From contig NZ_JADGIK010000002.1 in assembly GCF_015234135.1 (NCBI RefSeq), positions 1 through 64,000 of the forward strand: a DNA stretch of 64,000 bases. The letters run 5' to 3'. Made by a program: the position numbers and the translations under genes. How positions within the stretch are numbered: position 1 is the stretch's first letter; every line of letters starts with the position of its first letter. Of this stretch, positions 9,642-18,942 are shown piece after piece. Source of the DNA: Faecalibacter rhinopitheci. Lineage in GTDB: Bacteria; Bacteroidota; Bacteroidia; Flavobacteriales; Weeksellaceae. The notes under the pieces were generated by a model. That model made no database searches, was not told the DNA's origin, and saw only the letters and a program-made list of their open reading frames with translations.

Positions 9642-9673
9642 ATCCCCAACCTATTAGAAAATTGGTTGGGGAT
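9642..9673. terminator. Hairpin, terminator-like
   Basis: ATCCCCAACC and GGTTGGGGAT form a perfect 10-bp stem with a 12-base loop. There is no T-run directly after it on the plus strand, so termination is less certain. It lies ~110 bp before the FRG gene. Confidence 0.45.
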
Positions 9674-9786
9674 ATGAGATTTTCATTTCGCTGGTGATTT
9701 GATCTGGATTATAAAAATCTTAACTATTTTTTTACGATATTGCTATATTTTATATTAGAGATATTTATATTTAAATAAAAAATTTA

Positions 9787-10653
9787 ATGTACAAAGATAT
9801 ATTAGAAGGAATTAGAATTAATTCAATTGAGGGGTTTATTAATACTATAAGAGATTTAGGAAATAGTATATCAGATACACCTGATAATTTGTGGTTTAGA
9901 GCTGAAAATGAAGCTTATGGTCATAGTCAATTGATACCTAGCTTTTATCGTGATTTTTCAAGAAAACAAGAAGATTGGTTTTTAGAATTAGACCAAGAAG
10001 CGTGTAATAATTTAAATTTGATTGAGGGCAATTTGAAATCTAAATTTAAAACATCAAGTTCTACTTATCATAGTATGAATAATTTTTTAGATAATGATTG
10101 GGAAATGTACTTTTTAATGCAACATTATGGGATTTCTACACGACTACTTGATTGGACTAAAAGTGCATTGATTGCGTTATATTTTTGTGTAGAAAAGGAA
10201 CCACAAACAGATGGAACGATTTGGTTACTTAATCCATATGAACTAAATAGATATTCAGATTTATATGAAGGTATTCAAGCTCAAACTCATCAATATATAT
10301 ATACCCCACAGACTGCTGAAAAAGAATTACAAAATGTAAATAATGAATTAACTAAATATTTGAATTTAGATTTAGATAAAAAGAGTCCAATTGCAATCAT
10401 GCCTACTTGGTTTGATGCACGTATGAAAAGCCAAAAGTCTTGCTTTACGATATTTGGAAGTCATATAAATGGATTATTAGCTAATAAGAATTGTAATAAG
10501 TTTTTACAAAAAATTGTTATTGAAAAATATTCAATGACAATTATAAAAAATGAATTAGCCTGGTTAGGAATTACCAATGAATCAATTTATCCAGGATTAG
10601 ATGGAATCGGGAAAGATATTATGAGTGAAACTAAAAGAATTTTATGTATCTAA
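9787..10653 (+). CDS. FRG domain-containing protein
   Basis: A 288-aa protein with the FRG signature: LWFRAENEAYGHSQLIPSF at residues ~36-54, then MQHYGISTRLLDWT and ALIALYFCVEK near 117-140, matching the family pattern QHYGxPTRLLDWT...ALYFA. The usual FRG triplet is here WFRAE. FRG genes are frequent in defence islands and some act in abortive anti-phage systems; the biochemical role here is unknown. It is a single gene with its own terminator at 10659. The neighbours are a Panacea toxin-antitoxin pair and a restriction system. Confidence 0.8.
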   Translation: MYKDILEGIRINSIEGFINTIRDLGNSISDTPDNLWFRAENEAYGHSQLIPSFYRDFSRKQEDWFLELDQEACNNLNLIEGNLKSKFKTSSSTYHSMNNFLDNDWEMYFLMQHYGISTRLLDWTKSALIALYFCVEKEPQTDGTIWLLNPYELNRYSDLYEGIQAQTHQYIYTPQTAEKELQNVNNELTKYLNLDLDKKSPIAIMPTWFDARMKSQKSCFTIFGSHINGLLANKNCNKFLQKIVIEKYSMTIIKNELAWLGITNESIYPGLDGIGKDIMSETKRILCI

Positions 10654-10658
10654 AAAAT

Positions 10659-10686
10659 AATCCAGCTGCGTAGAACGAGCTGGATT
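10659..10686 (+). terminator. Terminator after FRG gene
   Basis: AATCCAGCT and AGCTGGATT form a 9-bp stem around GCGTAGAACG, followed by TAATATTTTTTTT. It starts about 5 bp after the FRG stop. Confidence 0.7.
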
Positions 10687-10753
10687 TAATATTTTTTTTG
10701 AGTGCAGCATTAAAGCATAAAATGAATAGTGGGACACTGTTATGGTTGCAAAT

Positions 10754-11197
10754 TTATAACAATTTTTTGTACTTGTTTTTCACCGAATCAGCTTCTTTAA
10801 AACATTTTATTACGGCTTGTAATTCGTTATCGTATAATTTACCGATATAATCATAATGAACTCCTTCAACGGGGTATTTCTCTTTAAATGATTGTGTTTC
10901 TAATATCGTTAGGTATGCACCGTATAAGAACGTATTTAAATCGAATGAAAAGCTTGTATCTTCTGTTACAATTTGACCAGCTTTGAAACAGTAAGATGTT
11001 TGATTCGCTACAGTAGATAAATCAATACATCCGTGTTCTACTTGCGTAGTCGCAGGAATATAATCTTTACTTGAGGGTAATGATATTAAAATTGAATTAT
11101 GTTTTTCAATATCCTTTATTACTAGAAAGTATTTGTTTTTTGATTGTCCATTTTCAAATACATAATCATAGATATAGAGAATTGTACCTTCCTTCAT
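10754..11197 (-). CDS. Putative toxin partner of Panacea antitoxin
   Basis: A 147-aa protein whose N-terminus (EGTILYIYDYVFENGQSKNKYFLVIKD) resembles the first strands of PemK/MazF-like folds. I see no clear catalytic motif. It starts 3 bp after the stop of the Panacea-domain gene at 11201-11782, the usual antitoxin-toxin order. Panacea (DUF4065) antitoxins are known to pair with many unrelated small toxins, so an unrecognised partner is expected. Function as a toxin is inferred from gene order and size. Confidence 0.55.
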   Translation of the reverse strand: MKEGTILYIYDYVFENGQSKNKYFLVIKDIEKHNSILISLPSSKDYIPATTQVEHGCIDLSTVANQTSYCFKAGQIVTEDTSFSFDLNTFLYGAYLTILETQSFKEKYPVEGVHYDYIGKLYDNELQAVIKCFKEADSVKNKYKKLL

Positions 11198-11200
11198 TGA

Positions 11201-11782
11201 TTAGAATGCTTTCGTAAAAGTTGTGAATTCTTTGTAATCGTGGTATAGATTCGCTTTTACTTGATCTTGTTTAATTAATTCTTCAAATTGAATTTCGTGA
11301 TTTGAAGTATTTTTAAATTTCTTATCGAAAGGTTCTAACAAATCATTTTTTAGAGCCACATTGTACCATAAACTCCCTTTTTGATGAGTAATATCAATTA
11401 ATTGATTTGCTGTAGCATTTTTAAATGATGCAGTAACTTCTTCTAATAATTTTAAATCATTCGTTGAGAATTCATCATCGTTAAATTCACCTTTACTTTT
11501 GATGTAAGTTGTATTATCTTGTCGGTCTAAAGTAATAAAACGATCTAAAAAAGTTAGTTCTTCTTCCTCTGCATTTAATTCAGCAAAAACTTCTTGACAA
11601 ACAGGACCAAGACGCCACACTTCATAATTAAACCCAAAAAAAGGAATACCAAACTTCTTTACTGCATATTCGTCTAATAAATAAATTAGTTTCAGTAATT
11701 TCGTTTTGGAAAGGTTTTCCATTCGATCGGCTAAATAAATAATCGTGTTGCCTAATTTGTCTATTTGTTCTTGTTTTGTCAT
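11201..11782 (-). CDS. Panacea domain (DUF4065) antitoxin-like protein
   Basis: A 193-aa protein with the Panacea/SocA pattern: LSKTKLLKLIYLLDEYAVKKFG at residues ~24-45, then FFGFNYEVWRLGPVCQEVF (~48-66), the family's xxYEVWRxGPV core. Panacea proteins neutralise diverse toxins in bacteria and phages, and SocA acts as a proteolytic adaptor in Caulobacter. The C-terminal ~50 residues are charged and may bind the toxin. It precedes the 147-aa partner by 3 bp on the minus strand, forming a two-gene operon. Confidence 0.8.
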   Translation of the reverse strand: MTKQEQIDKLGNTIIYLADRMENLSKTKLLKLIYLLDEYAVKKFGIPFFGFNYEVWRLGPVCQEVFAELNAEEEELTFLDRFITLDRQDNTTYIKSKGEFNDDEFSTNDLKLLEEVTASFKNATANQLIDITHQKGSLWYNVALKNDLLEPFDKKFKNTSNHEIQFEELIKQDQVKANLYHDYKEFTTFTKAF

Positions 11783-11884
11783 TGATTAGATTTAATTAGT
11801 GCTGTAGTTATTGTGTATTACAAAATTACAATTAAGTTCGTAAATTATCTCTATATAAGGCGTTAAAAGATTGAGTCGCTCGAT

Positions 11885-12505
11885 TTAAAAATCTGATTTG
11901 GTGGTTACAATATCAGGATTGTTTTTGATGAAAGATGTAACCGTAAGGCGATGGACCCCTAAAATTCGACCAATTGCGCTGTATGATACATTTTTGTCTA
12001 AAAGCTCTTTGATTTGTTTTTCTTGCCCTGTTAATTTGGTTTTGGACGACTTTCTTCCTTTTGGACGACCGAGAATAACACCTTCAGCTTTTTTGCGTGC
12101 TAATGCTTCTTTGGTACGTTGAGAGATTAGATTACGCTCGATTTCGGCGGAAAGCCCAAAAGCAAAAGCTAATACTTTTGAATTGATATCGCTCCCTAAT
12201 CTGTAATTGTCTTTGATGGTCCATACTTGGATGTCTCTGTTCATGCATTCGTTTAGGACTCCCATAATCATTAAGAGGTTACGCCCTAAACGAGATAGTT
12301 CGGAACAAACTAAGATATCGCCAGGTTTCATTTTTTTTAATAATTTCCCTAGTTTACGGTCTTCTACTTGCTTGGCTCCTGAAATTGTTTCTTCGATCCA
12401 TTTGCTTACGAATAGTTGTTGATTATCGCAGAATTGGTTGATTTCGAATCGTTGATTTTCTACTGTTTGTTTGTCTGTACTTACTCTGATGTATCCGTAA
12501 ATCAT
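11885..12505 (-). CDS. Serine recombinase, Mpi-type DNA invertase family
   Basis: A 206-aa small serine recombinase. The catalytic domain spans residues 1-~140, with YIRVSTDKQ (nucleophile Ser9), SELSRLGRN and the long E helix ending ERNLISQRTKEAL. GRPKGRKSS follows, then a C-terminal Hin-type helix-turn-helix (ISYSAIGRILGV-like, ~174-200). The length and layout match master invertases such as Mpi of Bacteroides, which flip promoters and gene cassettes. It lies ~110 bp from a silent, inverted copy of the specificity region of the adjacent restriction gene, its likely target. An ACAGTTTT/AAAACTGT inverted pair at about 12572-12610 could be its own control or binding site. Confidence 0.85.
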   Translation of the reverse strand: MIYGYIRVSTDKQTVENQRFEINQFCDNQQLFVSKWIEETISGAKQVEDRKLGKLLKKMKPGDILVCSELSRLGRNLLMIMGVLNECMNRDIQVWTIKDNYRLGSDINSKVLAFAFGLSAEIERNLISQRTKEALARKKAEGVILGRPKGRKSSKTKLTGQEKQIKELLDKNVSYSAIGRILGVHRLTVTSFIKNNPDIVTTKSDF

Positions 12506-12615
12506 TCTTCATTTAATTTGGTGCAAAAATGAAGAGAAATTGTCTAAAAAAAATAAAGACTATTTTTTTATACAGTTTTGGATTTATTTTATTTATCCGA
12601 TAAAAAACTGTTTAA

Positions 12616-13230
12616 AATAATCGACCTATTTTACGCGGCAGGGACATCAAAAAATACAGTTATGATTTTGCTGATTTATGGTTAATTACATCCCATAATG
12701 GGATCAAAGAAAAAGGCATAAAACCAGTCAATATAAACAATTACCCTGCAATTAAAGCACATTTGGACCAATTTTATCCTCAACTTGAAAAGCGAACGGA
12801 TAAAGGCGATACTCCTTATAACTTAAGGAACTGTGCTTATATGGACGATTTTTTTAGACCAAAAGTTATGTGGAAAATTATAGGTTCAAATATTAATTTC
12901 TGTTATGATGAACATTCGCATATGTGCAATAATGCCGTGAATATTATGATAGGGAGTGAAACTCAATTATTAAATTTTATGGGGTTAATGAATAGTAAAT
13001 TATATGATTGGTATTTAAAATTAACAACAACAGCTGAAGTACAAGGTGGTGGAGTTCAATTGTATTCAACTGTTTTAGAAAATATTCCGATTAATTTAAA
13101 TTTACCTTTTGAAATTAACGAAGTAATCAAATCAAGACTTAATAATATAGAATTGGATAACTACTTAAATACTACATTATATAAGTATTTTGAATTAAAT
13201 AGTGAAGAAATAGAATTTATTGAGAATTAA
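12616..13230 (+). pseudogene. Silent, inverted target-recognition cassette of the type IIG enzyme
   Basis: The frame is open from 12616 to the stop at 13230 (204 codons) with no start codon in the conserved first part. It encodes RPILRGRDIKKYSYDFADLW, the same block found at the start of the C-terminal specificity region of the restriction gene on the opposite strand (RPLLRGRDIKRYSYDFADLY). Divergent recognition sequence follows, then a shared YMDDFF motif, and an end (EEIEFIEN) matching the restriction gene's own end (EEIEFINSQ). It is an alternative 3' half stored in inverted orientation. It could be expressed only after inversion of ~1.18 kb. An internal ATG at 12763 is probably not a real start. 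Confidence 0.8.
12660..12679 (+). repeat. Inverted repeat arm 1 (possible crossover site)
   Basis: TTATGATTTTGCTGATTTAT matches the reverse complement of 13819-13838 at 19 of 20 bases. It encodes YDFADL in the silent cassette. An exchange here with its partner would swap the two recognition regions in frame. Confidence 0.6.
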
Positions 13231-13246
13231 TAAATTCTATTTCTTC
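13204..13246. repeat. Convergent 3'-end inverted repeat
   Basis: GAAGAAATAGAATTTATT and its exact complement, 18 bp each with a 6-7 bp gap, form the last codons of both the silent cassette and the restriction gene. The two frames overlap by 14 bp. It may double as a bidirectional terminator and shows that the two 3' ends share ancestry. Confidence 0.75.
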
Positions 13247-16200
13247 AACTGATAAATTATAGTTTTGATAAATTAATTCATCTATTAAAAATGTATTTTT
13301 CACAGGCTCGTTTAAATATTCATTAATTAAATCCTTATAATCTTTTAAAGAATTAGATATATGAAATTTATTAAAGAATGTATGTTTCATTCTTATTCCA
13401 TTTTCACCTAAACCACCTCCACCATAAAAATACTTTATGCTAAAGAAAAATAATTTTGAATTCATTAGTAATAAAAGAATATTTAAATCTTTTCCAATAA
13501 TAAATCTAGCAGTATCTAAACATAGGAATTTTCCTTCAATGTCAAGTACAAAACTAGATTCTTGTACCATTTCTTGAAAAAGAATTTTCTGTTGAAAAAA
13601 ATCGTCCATATAATTTGCTCCCCAACGTTGTAAAGCATACCATTCGTAACGTATTCCCGTTTCTGCTTGATTACGGTTTGATAATTCAGTTTTAAATTTT
13701 AATAAGTGATTATATATTGCAGGGTATTGATTCTTAAATGCTTCTTCCGCTTCTAAGGATGCTCCTTTAATATTTGGATCTTTATGTAAAGGGAAATGCC
13801 AAGGAATATAAAGTAAGTATAAATCCGCAAAATCATAAGAATAACGCTTAATATCACGTCCACGTAGTAACGGTCGTATAATTTCGGCAGATTTTGGGTC
13901 TTGATTTATTAGTTCTTCGCGCTTTTTACCATCAATAATAAATGCATCATTAAATCCTGTTTTAATGCCATAATTTATTCTAATATCCCAATCCTTTAAA
14001 GGTGTACCAACTGCTTCTATTTTCGCCTTTATGCTTTGCTCTATGGGAGATAAAACCACCCAACTTTCAGGAGAATTGAAGTCGGTTAATGTTTGGTTTT
14101 GACTAAAATAATCCCCCAAATTATTTATCACTTTTTCTTTTACAATACAAGCTAGGGTTTGGTGTTGATTTTGTTGTTTCTTAAACATTAGGATATTGGT
14201 ATCAACAGTTGCAGAATCAAATATTTGAATCCCACCAAAATCAATTAAAATTTTAGGATTTGTTTTCTCTATAAAATATTGTCTTAAGCTTTCCCCATAG
14301 GCCGCACGCATCCATTTATTGGATGTGATAAATATTAAGCAGCCGTTTATATTTAAAATATTATTACCCAATTCGTAAAACAAACTGTAGATATCGCCCG
14401 TGCGCGCAAACGACGCATACCCTAATTTTTGAAGCATTTCGCTTGCTTCCTTCATTTTCTGTAATTGAATATAAGGCGGATTCCCAATGATGACATCAAA
14501 GCCTAAGTAAGAACCATCATCGGCTAGAACTTCCGGAAACTCGAAACGCCACTCGAAACTATTTTGGAACATTACGTTGTCCAAAATTTCTTGTTTCTCT
14601 TTTTCTAGTTTTTCAGCTTTAAGTTTTAATTTTTTTAAATTGTCTTTGTCCGCTTTTTTAATCTTTTCGCCAAATAATACTAAGTTATCTAAACGAAGCT
14701 TTTCATTTTCGAACTCACCTATGGCTTTTGAAATTTTTTCTTTGATTTTAGCATCTAAAGTTGTTCTGAAATTATTTTTGATGTTTCGGATAATGGTTTC
14801 AACTTCCCCTTTTTTCGCCTTGCTATTGGTTTGTTTATACTCGCTTACGGCTGCTTTATAATCTTCAATCGAATAGCCCACTTCTTTGTTTTTGAAGGCT
14901 TGTTTTAAACTATCGTCTAATTTAAAACGGCTTACTAATGAGTTCCCGCATTTGATGTTGATGTCAATATTCGGTAAAGTTTGCAGTTCTCCTTCAGAAG
15001 TGTAATAAGCATTCTTTAACAACTCTATCCATAATCGTAAACGACAAATATTTACTGAATTTGGATTGATATCTACTCCAAATAAACAATTTTCGATTAG
15101 CGTTTGTTTCTCATGGAATAATGTTTTCTGAATGCGTAGGCTATTTACATCTTGACGATTGTATTCGAATAATTCGCCTTCGTTGTAAGCAATGTATAAT
15201 TCATCGTTCTCTACCGTCACTTCACAAGGAATTTTTTCACCTTGTTCGTTTGCTAGAATCCCTAATTCGCTTTTCACTGCAATTAATTCGTTTAAAGCCG
15301 AAACTAAGAAATGTCCAGAACCAACTGCTGGATCACAAATTTTTAAATTATTGATGGTATTGTTGAACTTGATGCGATCATCTTTTTTAAAGAAATTTTC
15401 ACAGTAATCTTTTACATCATCAAAAGTTTCGATAGATGAATGATGTTCATCTTTAAATTTATCTACCACAGCCTCTCTTATGGCTTCTTTGCACATAAAC
15501 ATCGTTATATATCCAGGCGTATAGAAGGAACCGTCTTTGTATCCGTTGATTTTTTCGAAGATAAGACCTAAGACCGAAGCATTGATTAATGTTTTACCAT
15601 TTTGTTCTTCTTCGATATCTGTATTGGCATCCGCAGAAAAATCGTAAGCATCTAAAAACCTAAAAATGTAATCGAGCGTATTTAGTTTACCGGTTAATTT
15701 TTTACCGTTGTTATCTTTTAATACTGTACCTGAATAGACTTGCATTTCTTCGTCTTTCAGTGCCGTAATATCGAATGTTAAACGCTCCATTTCACTATGT
15801 TCGAACAAGCTACTGTTTAAGTATGGAATATGTTTGAAACGTTCTTTGTATTTGTCGTGACGTTCGTTTAATGGTTTTGCCAATGCAGAAAAGAATAAAT
15901 CATTTAATGCATCGTAGCCGTTTAGAAAATCGAAGTTTAGGAATTTATAATCTTTGGACTTGTTGTAACTGACCAATTGAGATTCTAATAACTTTAGAAA
16001 CAAAATACGATTGATCCAATTGATGCATAATTCTAATCCTACATTAAACGCTTTTTCTGGCGAGTTTGGAATATGAGTTACACGGTCTAAATAATTTTTA
16101 TCTTCTAAAGTAAAAATGGTATTTTCTAGGATTGAAGCATAATCACGTTCTTTTACCTCTTTTCGAACAATCACCTTTTTAGAACCTGTTTTTTCTTTGA

Positions 16201-16978
16201 TTTCTTCTAACCCAATAATATGCAGTAATTCTTTGTAGAAATCGCTATTTAGCTTATTGCTATCGTTACCAAATGCTTTACCTAATAAATGCGTATCTGA
16301 AAATAATTTGTACAAGTTACTGATCTTCGTATCGTTGTATTTGGTAATTTCTTTCGAATCTAGCTTAACGTGTATATAAGGTAAAACATCTTTTACCTTT
16401 TCAATATAAGTTGCAGCAATTTCTTTATAAAATAGTTCGTTTTTTGCAGTGTCTTTTAAACCATCACGGAAACGCGCATATTCTTTTGCTAACTCTGCAT
16501 TTTTGTAAAAATGATCGTAGAAGTCTTCCCCTTTGAAAAAGAACCATTCGAAACCATTAGTCACAATAATCTGTTTGATGTTGTTATTCTTATAATCGAT
16601 ACGTTCGCGTAGGTAGTATAAAAGGACTTCCTGTAGCGCTTTTTTATTGATATTAGTTGTAGAAATAAATTCGGCTTTGTTGCTAGGCCTTTTTGCTTCT
16701 ATAATCACACCTACATCGCTTTTAGCTGTATTATCTAAATAAATGGCTAAGTCGATACGATCTTTGGTATTGATTAAGTTTTTTTGGTAAAAAGTATTCG
16801 TTAAAAAGCGCTTGATCGGTTCTTTAAGATGTTCCTCCGATTCGTTTCTGTTGTCACTGATTTCAATGGACTCTAAACAGGCTAATAATTCAGATTTAAA
16901 ATTATCAACGTCTTTACGGATTGGTTTAAATTGACGATAAGCAGGATTTAAAGCTTTAACGATAGTTACCATTTTCAT
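13217..16978 (-). CDS. Type IIG (Eco57I-like) restriction endonuclease-methyltransferase
   Basis: A 1,253-aa fused restriction-modification enzyme. Near residues ~75-100 lies a PD-(D/E)xK nuclease-like pattern (RIDLAIYLDN...VGVIIEAKR). The N6-adenine methyltransferase domain follows, with motif I LKICDPAVGSGHF at ~540 and catalytic NPPY in VIIGNPPYIQL at ~830. The C-terminal ~250 residues (after RPLLRGRDIKRYSYDF) form the target-recognition region. One polypeptide therefore cuts and methylates. The start ATG at 16978-16976 gives MKMVTIVKALNP; another Met two codons on is possible. An inverted alternative recognition cassette abuts its 3' end and a serine invertase follows, so specificity is probably switchable. 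Confidence 0.9.
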   Translation of the reverse strand: MKMVTIVKALNPAYRQFKPIRKDVDNFKSELLACLESIEISDNRNESEEHLKEPIKRFLTNTFYQKNLINTKDRIDLAIYLDNTAKSDVGVIIEAKRPSNKAEFISTTNINKKALQEVLLYYLRERIDYKNNNIKQIIVTNGFEWFFFKGEDFYDHFYKNAELAKEYARFRDGLKDTAKNELFYKEIAATYIEKVKDVLPYIHVKLDSKEITKYNDTKISNLYKLFSDTHLLGKAFGNDSNKLNSDFYKELLHIIGLEEIKEKTGSKKVIVRKEVKERDYASILENTIFTLEDKNYLDRVTHIPNSPEKAFNVGLELCINWINRILFLKLLESQLVSYNKSKDYKFLNFDFLNGYDALNDLFFSALAKPLNERHDKYKERFKHIPYLNSSLFEHSEMERLTFDITALKDEEMQVYSGTVLKDNNGKKLTGKLNTLDYIFRFLDAYDFSADANTDIEEEQNGKTLINASVLGLIFEKINGYKDGSFYTPGYITMFMCKEAIREAVVDKFKDEHHSSIETFDDVKDYCENFFKKDDRIKFNNTINNLKICDPAVGSGHFLVSALNELIAVKSELGILANEQGEKIPCEVTVENDELYIAYNEGELFEYNRQDVNSLRIQKTLFHEKQTLIENCLFGVDINPNSVNICRLRLWIELLKNAYYTSEGELQTLPNIDINIKCGNSLVSRFKLDDSLKQAFKNKEVGYSIEDYKAAVSEYKQTNSKAKKGEVETIIRNIKNNFRTTLDAKIKEKISKAIGEFENEKLRLDNLVLFGEKIKKADKDNLKKLKLKAEKLEKEKQEILDNVMFQNSFEWRFEFPEVLADDGSYLGFDVIIGNPPYIQLQKMKEASEMLQKLGYASFARTGDIYSLFYELGNNILNINGCLIFITSNKWMRAAYGESLRQYFIEKTNPKILIDFGGIQIFDSATVDTNILMFKKQQNQHQTLACIVKEKVINNLGDYFSQNQTLTDFNSPESWVVLSPIEQSIKAKIEAVGTPLKDWDIRINYGIKTGFNDAFIIDGKKREELINQDPKSAEIIRPLLRGRDIKRYSYDFADLYLLYIPWHFPLHKDPNIKGASLEAEEAFKNQYPAIYNHLLKFKTELSNRNQAETGIRYEWYALQRWGANYMDDFFQQKILFQEMVQESSFVLDIEGKFLCLDTARFIIGKDLNILLLLMNSKLFFFSIKYFYGGGGLGENGIRMKHTFFNKFHISNSLKDYKDLINEYLNEPVKNTFLIDELIYQNYNLSVEEIEFINSQ
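13819..13838 (-). repeat. Inverted repeat arm 2 (possible crossover site)
   Basis: Partner of 12660-12679, on the opposite strand inside the expressed restriction gene, one mismatch in 20 bp. It marks the start of the variable recognition region at SYDFADL. Confidence 0.6.
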
Positions 16979-17119
16979 ATTAGTTAAGTGTGTATCATCT
17001 TAACTTATATTTTTCTTATTTATTGTATTGTTAAAATTTATTCATCTGTTTATCTTTCTCAATTAAAATAGGTTGAGTAATTGTTGTAACTTAGGGATTC
17101 AACTAAAACTTTTTTTTAA

Positions 17120-17251
17120 ATGAGTATCAAGAGAGGACCAAAAAGGATTGCAAAATCTACGGGAAAACCAGACCGCCGTCAGCGAGATAATAAAGAAACT
17201 CCAGGCAATACACCAAGTTTAAAGCCACATAAGCATAAGCCGGGTAAATAA
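17120..17251 (+). CDS. 43-aa basic small protein ending KPHKHKPGK
   Basis: A 43-codon frame starting at ATG 17120, rich in Lys, Arg, Pro and His (MSIKRGPKRIAKS ... PDRRQRDN ... LKPHKHKPGK). A degenerate relative at 55297-55413 shares PDRR and LKPHKHKPG, so the sequence is conserved protein, not chance. It is divergent from the restriction gene. The charge suggests nucleic-acid or ribosome binding; no family is known to me. Confidence 0.55.
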   Translation: MSIKRGPKRIAKSTGKPDRRQRDNKETPGNTPSLKPHKHKPGK

Positions 17252-17368
17252 GGTTGGTTGGTATGACTGCTTACTGTGAAATGGGTGGTTTTTAAAGAAA
17301 AAAAACTTCGATGAAGTGGTACAAGGAGGTTTTGGATTAGAATTATCTCTTTTTATTAAACAATATTT

Positions 17369-18499
17369 CTATTCTAGATATGTTAAAGGAAGTAAATACT
17401 TAAATATATCTAAAGGTTTAAATGCAAATTCACTTTTTTCAATTGTAGATATTTGATTTTCTACTAACTCTAAGTTACTTTTATACAAATCATTGGGAAT
17501 ACTTACATATTTTCTTTCATATTTAGCTAAATTATTTACAACATTTAATTTCTGTATCTCAGTTACTTCATTTATATAAAATTCTTTACGATTAATTATT
17601 GTATCAGTTAGTAACAATATGTTTTTATAATTATTAAAGAATATTTTATTTCTCTCATACTTACAATTTTGAATAATAGAGTCAATTCTTACAATATTTT
17701 TATGGTGATTTTTAATATATTTTTCAGTTATATTAAAAGACCCTGACATTGTAGAGTCAAATGGTGAAGAAAATAAAAAATGACTATCAATATTTACATT
17801 ATCCTTACTATAAACAATTTGATAACGAGGTATTCTATATATATTTTTGAATTTATCTATATTATTAACTCTTTCCTCTAATATATAGTCAGTGTAAAAT
17901 GATTTTTCTTCTTTATAATAATTATCAAGTGTTAAATAATTCATTCCAAAAAAGAATAAATTAATAACAATAAAATTATTAATCATCGAAAAAAATATAT
18001 TCCATCTATTGTAAAATAAATATGATGAAAAATAAAAAATATTAAAAAATATAATAATTACAAACGATGTAGAGAAAAATAGATAATTATAGTTTTCAAA
18101 TTTTAAGAATAAGAAAAAAAATACTATTTGGAATGGTGCGTACATCATTTTTGCAAGAACAACAAAGAAGATAGAATTTTCGATAGTTAGATTTCCATTT
18201 AAAAACTTTTTCGAAATAAATGTTGAAAGACAAAAAGGAATAATAATTAAAACCAATACAAATACCTCAAATATAAATGCTTGTACCAATTGTTTTACAG
18301 ATAAATCATTTAAAGTATAATAACCTATTAAAATTATAATAGTACTATAAAATAGGACTTGGTATATTTTATCAACTGTATTTTTTTTAAAGAAAATATC
18401 ATAAAATATAATAGGATTAAAATAATAATAAACTAATTCTTGTATGTAAATCTTAATATTTTCTTTATTAAAAAAATTTATAATCTCTTGCTGTGTCAT
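17369..18499 (-). CDS. Multi-pass membrane protein, unknown
   Basis: A 376-aa protein with five to six hydrophobic helices in the first ~205 residues (for example QVLFYSTIIILIGYY, VFVLVLIIIPFCLSTF, IVFFFLFLKF, SFVIIIFFNIFYFSSYLF), then a soluble C-terminal ~170 residues rich in Asn, Lys and Tyr. The N-terminal arrangement resembles YIP1- or DUF3667-type membrane proteins of Bacteroidota, without certainty. It is monocistronic and very AT-rich, typical of horizontally acquired genes. No function is proposed. Confidence 0.6.
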   Translation of the reverse strand: MTQQEIINFFNKENIKIYIQELVYYYFNPIIFYDIFFKKNTVDKIYQVLFYSTIIILIGYYTLNDLSVKQLVQAFIFEVFVLVLIIIPFCLSTFISKKFLNGNLTIENSIFFVVLAKMMYAPFQIVFFFLFLKFENYNYLFFSTSFVIIIFFNIFYFSSYLFYNRWNIFFSMINNFIVINLFFFGMNYLTLDNYYKEEKSFYTDYILEERVNNIDKFKNIYRIPRYQIVYSKDNVNIDSHFLFSSPFDSTMSGSFNITEKYIKNHHKNIVRIDSIIQNCKYERNKIFFNNYKNILLLTDTIINRKEFYINEVTEIQKLNVVNNLAKYERKYVSIPNDLYKSNLELVENQISTIEKSEFAFKPLDIFKYLLPLTYLE

Positions 18500-18942
18500 T
18501 ATAATACATTAAAACCTGAAAAAAGATATTTACGAATATACAATATTACCAATAAACTATATTGAAAATCAATATGTAACTTAAGTATGATAATTTCGGT
18601 AAAGATTTTTTTGTTTTCTAAACCTATTACGTGTTAATTCATACGTATTTGATTTGCGTAAGTAGCGTAAGTAAAAATCAATAAAAGAATATTTTTGTTT
18701 TTTGAGGTTTTGAAATAACTGATTTAAACGAAGAATTGAATGCAAAAGGAGAACCAATGGTTCTCCTTTGCGTTGAATAATCCCAATGAGGATAGTTTTT
18801 TATTTTGGTGATTTTACAATTTTCTTTTTTCGTAAAAAGTAGTTACGTTAGTTACTCCCTATAAATTGATGAAATGGCATGCAATTGGATGAAATTTTGG
18901 AGATTAAAATATGGGAGTGCGTAAGTATATATTTAATAAAAA

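Larger units (their letters stand above)
8194..9786. other. Gene-free block of repeats and mobile-element-like debris
   Basis: No convincing gene is seen in this 1.6 kb. It holds a terminator-like hairpin (ACATCC-TTCA-GGATGT, 8690-8705), a hairpin in GAAGCCACAGTGTGGCTT (about 8911-8928), the second copy of the 169-bp repeat (8943-9111), the large inverted repeat at 9483-9564 and a stable hairpin at 9642-9673. GC is higher than in neighbouring genes. Short open frames here lack codon bias and cross the repeats. It looks like a landing zone or remnant of an integrative element. Confidence 0.6.

Noticed and set aside
12763-13230. A separate gene starting at ATG 12763
   Set aside because: The homologous block begins at least 100 bp upstream of this ATG and matches the middle of the restriction gene, so it is a startless cassette, not an independent gene.
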